Origin: Pontibacter sp. HSC-36F09
GTDB taxonomy: Bacteria; Bacteroidota; Bacteroidia; Cytophagales; Hymenobacteraceae
NCBI RefSeq assembly: GCF_024171605.1
Contig: NZ_JALKAA010000002.1
Location: 124,001-188,000, forward strand
DNA: 64,000 nucleotides
Direction of reading: 5' to 3'
Part shown: piece after piece, positions 1 through 6,883 of the stretch
How the letters are laid out: every line of letters starts with the position of its first letter
Numbering within the stretch: the stretch's first letter is position 1
Translations under genes and position numbers: made by a program
The notes under the pieces: generated by a model
Told to the model about the DNA's origin: nothing
Databases searched by the model: none
The model's input: only the letters and a program-made list of their open reading frames with translations

Positions 1-108
1 GCAAAACTTATCGTCCATTGGCTTACCACAGGAAACACAATGCTGTGCACTGGAGGGAATTATGTTTTTTGCCAAATCGCTAGTGGTACTTAGTGATTGT
101 GTTTCCAT
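1..108 (-). CDS. Partial N-terminus of a zinc-ribbon protein (DUF3667-like guess)
   Basis: The reverse strand reads an ATG at 108 and stays open for 36 codons to the window edge. The peptide begins METQSLSTTSD and contains HCVSCGKP followed by DDKFC, that is a CxxC pair then a further Cys, which is the first half of a zinc ribbon. Bacteroidota DUF3667 membrane proteins start with such a ribbon, but too little is visible to assign a family firmly. It is divergent from the SNF2 helicase gene. The ORF is real by its Cys pattern; the family is a guess. Confidence 0.5.
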   Translation of the reverse strand, partial: METQSLSTTSDLAKNIIPSSAQHCVSCGKPMDDKFC

Positions 109-312
109 TGTTCAAACTTATGTAAAGTGAAAGCAATTTTTCGCTGTTGACCAAATAATAGACATAGACTAAATTATAAAATTCTGATTTTAAATACAAT
201 AGTTGTGTCTGGTCTCTCTATAACGCAACTGTTATGGTGTTGACTTCCCGTGTCATCTTAGTTCTGTACTTCCTTCCAAACCAAACAACTAAATTCTCTC
301 TTCTCATTTGCT

Positions 313-320
313 TAACTTTG
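313..320 (+). promoter_or_regulatory. Possible -7 promoter element (TAACTTTG)
   Basis: TAACTTTG matches the Bacteroidota -7 consensus TAnnTTTG and lies 53 bases before the helicase ATG. I see no TTG at the usual -33 spacing, so this is a weak call. Confidence 0.3.
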
Positions 321-372
321 AAGTTAAGGTATAGCCAACTTTTTATGTATAGCGGCGGCCTGAGACGCAAAA

Positions 373-3297
373 ATGGAAGAGCAACACCCCCCGTTCGAAC
401 CTTTTGACAGCACCGACGACCCGGAGTCGCTTTTTGCCGCATACCTTTCTTCTCAACCACAGCTGTCTGGAAGTTCTGCCGATTCACGAACGATCATTGT
501 GATTGGCAGGCACCGCTACTACAACCTGTTCAGTGCGCAGCTTGTCTCCTGTAACTTAAGCAGCACAGGCGAACTTAAGGCGCCTTTTGCGGTGCTGAAT
601 CCGCTTGAACTGGTGTGGCGGACCGAAAAGCCGGAGGAGTTGAAGTTCTACAGTGCCATTGCCCGCTTTCAGAGCTTCTACGAAAAGTCAGCGACCGATA
701 CAGCCAGTCTGAAGGCACTGGTGCGCAACCCGCTGCGCTATACCTTCTATCTCCACGATAGCAAAGTTTCCGAAAAAATAACCGCGAAGTCGCTTACGCC
801 TGTGCAGGTCACGCAACCCAGTGTAGACTTTAAAGTGCGCATCAGCCTGAGTAGCGATATGTTCAGTATCACCAGCGATCTGTTTGTAAACGGCGCCTAC
901 TACCCTCTAAGCCGCATCAAGGTCCGTTTCGGCCACTTCCTGGTAGCTGACGATGCCTGGCACCTGTGCTCCAACCCACAGCTGCCTGCTGTGGTGGCTT
1001 ATTTTAAAAAGCACGACCAGGAACTGCATTTGCCGCATGATGCCTTCCTGCAATTTCAGCAGCAGGTGCTATCCAGGATAGATACGCATGTGCCCGTGGA
1101 GTATACCTACCTGAAGCCCGCCACCAAAGCGCAATTGAGGAGCAGGGGCTTTAACCAGGAACTGGAAAAGGTGCTATACCTGATCGAGTCGGAGAATTAT
1201 GTGCTGCTGCACCCTTTCATGCGCTACGGCGAAATCGAGATCCCGCTGCTGTCGAATAAGCTGATCTATGACCAGGACAACATGGGCAGGCCGTTTTTTG
1301 TGGCGCGCAATACTGAGGCGGAAGCAGCTTTTACCAAATTGCTGATACAACAGCACCCGCACTTCTGGGAGCAGCTCGACAACATGCTCGACTATTTTTA
1401 CCTGCACAAGGATAGGTTCCTGGATGAGGCGTGGTTTCTCAATGCCTTCGACAACCTGGCTGCGCACGGGGTGACCATTCTTGGCTTCAACGACCTGCAA
1501 GGCAACAAGCTCAACCAGCACAAAGCCACGGTGGACATTCAGGTAGACAGCGGTCTGAATTGGTTTAATGTAACCATGCAGGTGAAATTTGGCCGCAAGA
1601 AGGCTTCGCTGAAGCAGCTGAAGAAAGCAGTTGTGAACAAGAGCAAATACGTGCTGCTCGACGATGGCACCATGGGCATTATACCTGAGGAGTGGCTCCA
1701 GAAGCTAAAAGTCTATTTCGACACAGGTATAGTAGAGGAGGAATTGCTACAGATTCCCAAAACGAAATTTGCCGTGCTCACGGAGCTGTTCGAAGACTAT
1801 ATGCTGAACGAGCAGGTACACAAAGAGCTGTGGTGGTACCAGACACAGCTGAGCAACGTGGAAAACATCGCTCCTATACCTGCACCGGCCGGACTACAAA
1901 CCACTTTGCGGCCTTACCAATTGCAGGGCCTGAGCTGGCTCAACTTCTTAGACGACCTGCAGTTTGGCGGCTGCCTCGCTGATGACATGGGTCTGGGTAA
2001 AACGGTGCAAATTATAGCCTTTATGCTGATGCTGCGCGAGAAACGGGAGCGGCAAACGCACCTGCTGGTCGTGCCTACGTCGCTTATACCTAACTGGCAA
2101 TCCGAGCTGCAAAGGTTCGCGCCATCGCTCCAAGTGAACATACACCACGGCCCGAACAGGGCAAAGGACACAGACGCTTTTCAAAATTATGATGTGGTGA
2201 TCACCACCTATAACACCCTGCTTGCTGACATTGTCTTTCTGAAGAAATATAGGTTTGGCTATACCTTCCTGGATGAGTCGCAGAACATCAAAAACCCAAA
2301 TTCGCAACGCTATAAGGCAGCCTGTCTGTCACAGTCCTTTAATAGAATAGTGCTCACAGGTACACCATTTGAAAACAATACCTTCGATATTTACGCGCAG
2401 CTTTCCTTTGTCAATCCCGGTTTGCTGGGCACCCGGACCTACTTCCGGAATACCTATGCTATGCCCATTGACAAGTTTAAGGACAGGAGAAGTGCGCAGG
2501 CCTTGCAAGAGAAGATTGGTCCGTTTGTGCTGAGAAGGACAAAAGCCGAAGTAGCGAAGGAACTCCCCGACAAAACAGAGATGATTCTCTACTGCGAGAT
2601 GGGTGAGGAGCAACGCAAGGTATACGACACCGCCGAGCAGGAATTCAGGGACTACATTAACGCCAGCGGAGAAGAGGAGCTAACCAAGCACCCGATGCAC
2701 GTGTTGCGCGGCATCACCAAACTGCGCCAGATCTGCAACTCTCCTTTACTTACCGGCGATACCAAACTTTTCTCCGATACTTCTGCCAAGATTCAGGTGC
2801 TTATGCAGCAGATCCAGAATATAACGCATCACCACAAGGTGCTGGTGTTCTCTCAGTTTGTCGGTATGCTCGACTTGATTAAAGCGGAACTGGTAAAGGG
2901 AAATATCAAGTACTCATACCTCACCGGCAGTACCCGCAACAGAGGTGAGGTCGTAAACCAGTTTCAGTCAGACGAGGAGATCCGTGTGTTCCTGGTTAGC
3001 CTGAAAGCGGGCGGCACAGGGCTTAATCTAACCGCAGCCGACTATGTGTTCATCGTGGACCCGTGGTGGAACCCGGCCGTGGAGAACCAGGCCATTGACC
3101 GGAGCTACAGAATAGGGCAGGAGAAGAAAGTGATTGCCGTGCGGCTAATTTGTCCCAATACGGTGGAGGAGAAGATTCAAATCCTGCAGCAGAGCAAATC
3201 CAAACTAGCCACCGATCTGGTAACGGCTGACAACAGTTTCTTTAAGTCACTCACCAAAGACGATTGGCTTAATTTGAGTAGCAATAGCGGTAGCTAG
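373..3297 (+). CDS. SNF2-family DNA helicase/ATPase
   Basis: A 974-residue protein with a two-lobed SNF2 ATPase in its C-terminal half. The Walker A motif DDMGLGKTVQ is near residue 537, the Walker B box is DESQ near 634 (DExQ rather than DEAH), and the second lobe carries GGTGLNLTAADYVFIVDPWW and the arginine-finger segment DRSYRIGQ near residues 880 to 920. The first 480 residues match nothing I can name; no SWIM zinc motif is apparent. Bacterial SNF2 proteins of this layout are RapA/HepA relatives that translocate on double-stranded DNA, with mostly unknown roles. It stands alone, followed by a 109-base gap. The family call is secure; the cellular role is not. Confidence 0.93.
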   Translation: MEEQHPPFEPFDSTDDPESLFAAYLSSQPQLSGSSADSRTIIVIGRHRYYNLFSAQLVSCNLSSTGELKAPFAVLNPLELVWRTEKPEELKFYSAIARFQSFYEKSATDTASLKALVRNPLRYTFYLHDSKVSEKITAKSLTPVQVTQPSVDFKVRISLSSDMFSITSDLFVNGAYYPLSRIKVRFGHFLVADDAWHLCSNPQLPAVVAYFKKHDQELHLPHDAFLQFQQQVLSRIDTHVPVEYTYLKPATKAQLRSRGFNQELEKVLYLIESENYVLLHPFMRYGEIEIPLLSNKLIYDQDNMGRPFFVARNTEAEAAFTKLLIQQHPHFWEQLDNMLDYFYLHKDRFLDEAWFLNAFDNLAAHGVTILGFNDLQGNKLNQHKATVDIQVDSGLNWFNVTMQVKFGRKKASLKQLKKAVVNKSKYVLLDDGTMGIIPEEWLQKLKVYFDTGIVEEELLQIPKTKFAVLTELFEDYMLNEQVHKELWWYQTQLSNVENIAPIPAPAGLQTTLRPYQLQGLSWLNFLDDLQFGGCLADDMGLGKTVQIIAFMLMLREKRERQTHLLVVPTSLIPNWQSELQRFAPSLQVNIHHGPNRAKDTDAFQNYDVVITTYNTLLADIVFLKKYRFGYTFLDESQNIKNPNSQRYKAACLSQSFNRIVLTGTPFENNTFDIYAQLSFVNPGLLGTRTYFRNTYAMPIDKFKDRRSAQALQEKIGPFVLRRTKAEVAKELPDKTEMILYCEMGEEQRKVYDTAEQEFRDYINASGEEELTKHPMHVLRGITKLRQICNSPLLTGDTKLFSDTSAKIQVLMQQIQNITHHHKVLVFSQFVGMLDLIKAELVKGNIKYSYLTGSTRNRGEVVNQFQSDEEIRVFLVSLKAGGTGLNLTAADYVFIVDPWWNPAVENQAIDRSYRIGQEKKVIAVRLICPNTVEEKIQILQQSKSKLATDLVTADNSFFKSLTKDDWLNLSSNSGS

Positions 3298-3406
3298 AGA
3301 GCTTTTCTAAGGTATACTATACCCAAGGCAGCTTTATACTTACTGTATAAGACCGCAACTTTTCCTACAAAAGCCTGTTACAAATTACAAAGGCAAGCAG
3401 GCAGCT

Positions 3407-4333
3407 ATGGAAAGTACTAATTCTCCGGATTCAAAATCATCGACAATTGTAGTAGCGGGAGCCACAGGAGACTTAGGCGGGCGTATTGCCAGGTCGCTCC
3501 TGGAGAAAGGAGCCAATGTAAGAGTACTCGTCCGGCGTGATAGTGATGCCGCTAAAGTGAATGCTCTGCGAAGCTCAGGCGCAATTATCTTTGAAGTGGA
3601 TTACCACAATAACGCTGACCTGACAAAGGCCTGTGAGGGTGCAACGTGTGTGGTTTCAGCTTTGTCGGGATTACATTACGTGATGGTAGGTATACAAAGC
3701 CTGTTGTTAAATGCAGCCGTAGCAGCCGGAGTGCCTCGTTTTATACCTTCAGACTTTGCCATTGATTTTACAAAACTGCCCTATGGCAATAACCGAAACC
3801 TCGACCTTCGGAAAGAATTTAGAGGGCGATTAGACAAGACGCCAATTGCTGCCACTTCCATACATAACGGTATGTTTGCAGATCTGCTTACCGGGCAGGC
3901 GCCTATTGTCCTCTTCCCGCTCAAGCGCGTGATGTACTATGGAAATGCCGACCAGTTGCTGGACTTCACCACCATTCAAAACACAGCTGATTTTACCGCA
4001 GCCGCTGCGCTTGACCCCACCACACCACGCGATTTGCGGATTGCCGGCGATGTGCTCAGCGCCCGTGGCTTGAAAGATGCTGCTACTGAAGCTACCGGAG
4101 AAAAATTTAGCCTGTTCCGTGTTGGCGGACTTGGCTTATTCAATACCATCATTAAAGTCACTAAAGCACTCACACCGGGTAGTCAGGAAGTTTTCCCGGC
4201 CTGGCAGGGTATGCAGTACATGCGCGACATGTTCAGCGGATTGCCCAAACTAGAACCCCTGGATAAAGACCGCTATCCAGAGGTCAAATGGACCAGCGTA
4301 GCCGAAGTGCTGGCAATGCTAAAGGGTGACTGA
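3407..4333 (+). CDS. NmrA-like NAD(P)-dependent reductase
   Basis: A 308-residue Rossmann-fold protein. The nucleotide-binding loop VVAGATGDLGGRIA lies at residues 16 to 29, followed by VRVLVRR, whose arginines are typical of NADP preference in atypical short-chain dehydrogenases. The body resembles the NmrA/isoflavone reductase-like group (PCBER type), including FIPSDFAID in the middle. These enzymes reduce aromatic or phenolic substrates or act as redox sensors; the substrate here cannot be read from sequence. It is a single gene that converges on a small membrane-protein gene. Confidence 0.85.
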   Translation: MESTNSPDSKSSTIVVAGATGDLGGRIARSLLEKGANVRVLVRRDSDAAKVNALRSSGAIIFEVDYHNNADLTKACEGATCVVSALSGLHYVMVGIQSLLLNAAVAAGVPRFIPSDFAIDFTKLPYGNNRNLDLRKEFRGRLDKTPIAATSIHNGMFADLLTGQAPIVLFPLKRVMYYGNADQLLDFTTIQNTADFTAAAALDPTTPRDLRIAGDVLSARGLKDAATEATGEKFSLFRVGGLGLFNTIIKVTKALTPGSQEVFPAWQGMQYMRDMFSGLPKLEPLDKDRYPEVKWTSVAEVLAMLKGD

Positions 4334-4347
4334 AGATGATGGTAGTA

Positions 4348-4365
4348 GATAGCTTACCAGCTATC
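4348..4365. terminator. Small hairpin between convergent genes
   Basis: A perfect 7-bp stem GATAGCT/AGCTATC with a four-base loop sits between the convergent NmrA gene and the small membrane-protein gene. There is no clear T-run on either side, so a terminator role is only plausible. Confidence 0.35.
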
Positions 4366-4393
4366 ATAGGTATAGCTGTGGTATGATCGTAGC

Positions 4394-4603
4394 TTATTTT
4401 ACTGCTCCCCCCTTTTTTACTTTTTGCTTCTTTACAGAGGTGTACACTATCCCCAACATACCACCAGCCAGCGCCGCGTAGCCATACCCAACTAAAAAAC
4501 CGTAAGCGTCACTCGCTGCGCCCAGCCAGAATGAGGCGGCGATAGCCATGATGCCTGATACAAGTAGTACGATCGCTTTGGTGTAGTTCATCTTGTTTTC
4601 CAT
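4394..4603 (-). CDS. Small two-helix membrane protein of unknown function
   Basis: A 69-residue protein starting MENKMNYTK (the frame stays open to 4645, with other ATGs upstream). It has two hydrophobic stretches, AIVLLVSGIMAIAASFWLGA and FLVGYGYAALAGGMLGIVY, and a basic tail KKQKVKKGG that would face the cytoplasm. I do not recognise the family. The ATG at 4603 is preferred because it places a short polar leader before the first helix. Confidence 0.6.
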   Translation of the reverse strand: MENKMNYTKAIVLLVSGIMAIAASFWLGAASDAYGFLVGYGYAALAGGMLGIVYTSVKKQKVKKGGAVK

Positions 4604-4648
4604 ATACCGAGTCATTAAGTAAGCACCCGTTTTCACGTGCATCAAACA

Positions 4649-4660
4649 CAGGTATACCTG
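4649..4660. repeat. CAGGTATACCTG palindrome
   Basis: A 12-base perfect palindrome made of two back-to-back copies of the dispersed AGGTATA motif described in the findings. It lies between the DASS transporter and the small membrane-protein gene. Confidence 0.7.
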
Positions 4661-4860
4661 GGGTTAAGTGCCTGATGCCTATGCTAATATAGCGATTGCA
4701 GCGGCTCGGGTTACACCTATTATACCAACCAGGCAATAGACCGGACTAACCATTGTTTTTTCTGGAAAATTAATGACAGTGCGCTATAGCTGATATATAA
4801 AAAAAACGGGACGCGCAACAAAAAGCCAGGAAGAAGGAAACATCCGGGAGCAACCGATAC

Positions 4861-6291
4861 CTACCAAAAACCAAAGTACGTGAGCAGCCAGAAGTAGAGG
4901 TATGTGATAAAGAGGCTGCATATACCTATCACGACACCGTTGATGATAAAATCCTTTGAAGTGAGTTCGCCAGTGGAGTAGGCAATGGCGTTGGGAGGGG
5001 TGCTGATGGGCAGCGCCATGCTGCTGCCAGCCATTACAGCCAGTCCGAGCGCCATAAACTTCATGTTGACGCCATCCAGTTGCTGGGCCATCGACATTGC
5101 CATTGGTATAAACAGGATAGCCGTGGTGGTGTTGGACATGAATGTGCCGACAACCAGCGTAACGGTGAAGATGATCAGTACAATCCATTCGCTTTCCAAT
5201 GGCAGCGAATTAGCAATTACTTTATCAAGGCCTGTGAGGTTCATGCCCTGGCCCAGTGCCAGTCCGCCCGCAATTACAAATAGGATATTCCACTCCAGCC
5301 GATTAAATTCCTTTACGGAGAGCAGTCCCGTAGCCGTGAACATAATGGCCGGGAACAAGGCTACTACTGCCGACGGGATGCCATGAAGACTGTCGGTAAG
5401 CCACAGGAGCACCGTAATAGTGAACACGACGATGACGAAGATGCCTTCTCCGCCAAATGGCTTGGTTTCAACAGGCGTCAGCATCAGTGGCTCTTCGGGC
5501 TTATACCTGTACCAGAGCAGCTGAAAAAGGATGAAAAGCAGGATCAGCACGAGCGGGAACATGATCACCATCCAGGTCAGGAAGTCGATTTGCACCCCCT
5601 CTTTTGCCAGCAGCCCGACTGCAATGGCGTTGGGAGGAGAGCCGATGGGCGTCATCAGGCCACCAATGCTGGCCGAGAAAGGTATAGCCAGCGTGAGGCC
5701 CTTGCGGAATGAGTTGCCCGCCGGCACAAAAGCCAGCAAAGAAGCGGTAAGCGTAATCATCATGGCCGTGGTGGCAGTGTTGCTGATCCACATGCCGAAG
5801 ATGGTGGTGCACACAATGACACCGAGCAAAGCGCTTTTGGCAGACAGCCCGAAGATCCGCAACATGGCACTCGACAGGTATACATCCACGTTCACCTTCA
5901 CCCCGACTTTAGCAAGTATAAAACCACCCAGGAACAGATAAATAATAGGGTCAGCCAGGGGAGCCAGAAAGCTTTGATAAGGTATAGCCGCTATACCTGG
6001 CGTTTGCAGTATGCTCCAGTCGCCCGGGTTGCCCAGCAGAATGATCTGGGTGCCTATGATAAGCAGAGAGGTCGCAAAAAGCGGAATGATTTCGGTGGCC
6101 CAAAGAAAAGCAGCCGTAAACAGGATACCCGTCATGTAGGCAACCGGCAGTGGGTAGTCCGTTGTTTCTGAAGTGACCCACCCCGCCAGCACACCAATCA
6201 ACACAATCCCGAAAAACATCAGCAAACGTTTGGTTCTGGGGAGTTGCAACTCATTGGTGATACGGGACAGTTGCTTTATTCTTCTGTTCAT
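4861..6291 (-). CDS. DASS/SLC13-family sodium:anion (dicarboxylate) symporter
   Basis: A 476-residue polytopic membrane protein with the two-fold pseudo-symmetric layout of the divalent anion:sodium symporter family (VcINDY/CitT/SLC13). The two SNT motifs that hold carboxylate substrate and sodium are visible: SNTATTAMM at about 170 to 178 and SNTTTAILF in the second half. Each repeat also has a proline-rich loop, GSPPNAIAVG near 217 and STPPNAIAYS near 430. The likely substrates are C4-dicarboxylates, citrate or sulfate. The N-terminus is basic and cytoplasmic. It is monocistronic, with an array of hairpins upstream. Confidence 0.9.
   Translation of the reverse strand: MNRRIKQLSRITNELQLPRTKRLLMFFGIVLIGVLAGWVTSETTDYPLPVAYMTGILFTAAFLWATEIIPLFATSLLIIGTQIILLGNPGDWSILQTPGIAAIPYQSFLAPLADPIIYLFLGGFILAKVGVKVNVDVYLSSAMLRIFGLSAKSALLGVIVCTTIFGMWISNTATTAMMITLTASLLAFVPAGNSFRKGLTLAIPFSASIGGLMTPIGSPPNAIAVGLLAKEGVQIDFLTWMVIMFPLVLILLFILFQLLWYRYKPEEPLMLTPVETKPFGGEGIFVIVVFTITVLLWLTDSLHGIPSAVVALFPAIMFTATGLLSVKEFNRLEWNILFVIAGGLALGQGMNLTGLDKVIANSLPLESEWIVLIIFTVTLVVGTFMSNTTTAILFIPMAMSMAQQLDGVNMKFMALGLAVMAGSSMALPISTPPNAIAYSTGELTSKDFIINGVVIGICSLFITYLYFWLLTYFGFW
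5980..5998. repeat. 19-base palindrome AGGTATAGC-C-GCTATACCT in the DASS gene
   Basis: Two copies of the dispersed motif face each other around a single C, inside the transporter coding sequence. The same palindrome with a central T recurs in the upstream intergenic region at 6438 to 6456. Confidence 0.8.
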
Positions 6292-6437
6292 GGTTGTAGC
6301 AGGGCAGTTGGATAAAGATATCCATTATCTCCGAAAGATGTAGCCAAATGCGGGAGGGTTTGTATTGGAATACTTTTTTGGGTAATGCTTTGATCGTAAG
6401 CGGTTTTTCGGGCTCTTGATTTAGATTTCTTTCTGGT

Positions 6438-6456
6438 AGGTATAGCTGCTATACCT
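6438..6456. repeat. 19-base palindrome AGGTATAGC-T-GCTATACCT
   Basis: Perfect inverted repeat of the dispersed motif with a one-base centre, about 150 bases upstream of the DASS start codon. Confidence 0.8.
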
Positions 6457-6489
6457 GCAAAGCAACTGGTACAGTCATTTGCATACCCA

Positions 6490-6609
6490 TGCTCTTTCGG
6501 ACATCCATGTCCGAAAGCAATCTGTTGGGGATGTCCATATCCCCGTGTGCCGAGGGGACAAGGAGGTCCCAAACAAAAATACATTCGGACACAGATTCCC
6601 GAAAGAGCA
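6490..6609. repeat. Nested multi-hairpin intergenic element
   Basis: An outer pair, TGCTCTTTCGG at 6490 to 6500 and CCGAAAGAGCA at 6599 to 6609, encloses three local hairpins. These are TTTCGGACAT/ATGTCCGAAA at 6495 to 6516, GGGGAT/ATCCCC at 6527 to 6544, and GGGAC/GTCCC at 6555 to 6570. The first hairpin shares bases with the outer stem, so the two pairings exclude each other. This is the look of a dispersed palindromic unit or a structured RNA; I cannot name it. Confidence 0.6.
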
Positions 6610-6692
6610 GTTGAGTTCTTATACCTGAGCAGCCAATCTGCAAAGTTTGAAATGCAGTACGATTAACACGCACCCATAAGTGCAACCTTCAT

Positions 6693-6774
6693 GTATCATT
6701 TCGACCCTTGGGAGAAATCTGGGATTTTGTGCGCAATGGACTAATCCAGATCTCTCATTGCTTTCGAGATGACA
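6693..6774. repeat. Imperfect ~30-base inverted repeat (ATTTCGA...GAGAAATCT type)
   Basis: The left arm (6693 to 6725) contains ATTTCGACCC then GGGAGAAATCT. The right arm (6743 to 6774), read on the other strand, gives TGTCATCTCGAAAG then GAGAGATCTGGATT. From memory, palindromic units with CATTTCGA and GAGAAATCT are common between Bacteroidota genes, so this is probably a REP-like dispersed element. Confidence 0.55.
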
Positions 6775-6820
6775 GTTAGAGTCTTAGATTTAATTTGACA
6801 GTACAGATCATCGGGGACAT

Positions 6821-6864
6821 AAAAACAAAAGCGGCAGCCCAATCAGGCTGCCGCTTTTGTTTTT
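6821..6864. terminator. Strong bidirectional intrinsic terminator
   Basis: A perfect 19-bp stem running from AAAAACAAAAGCGGCAGCC to its complement, with a six-base loop. A-rich and T-rich ends let it act on both strands. It lies 20 bases past the M16 peptidase stop codon. Confidence 0.9.
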
Positions 6865-6883
6865 CAAGGTATAAATTTAAGGC

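Larger units (their letters stand above)
6292..6820. other. Gene-free region rich in inverted repeats
   Basis: Between the divergently placed DASS start and the M16 terminator no convincing gene exists; the open frames here are arginine, cysteine and proline rich and overlap each other. The region instead holds a 19-base motif palindrome, a nested cluster of hairpins and an imperfect 30-base inverted repeat, each listed separately. Confidence 0.7.

Noticed and set aside
6288..6685. Open minus-strand frames of 98 and 78 residues
   Set aside because: They overlap each other in different frames, are built from the inverted repeats, and have Cys/Arg/Pro-rich composition with no motif.
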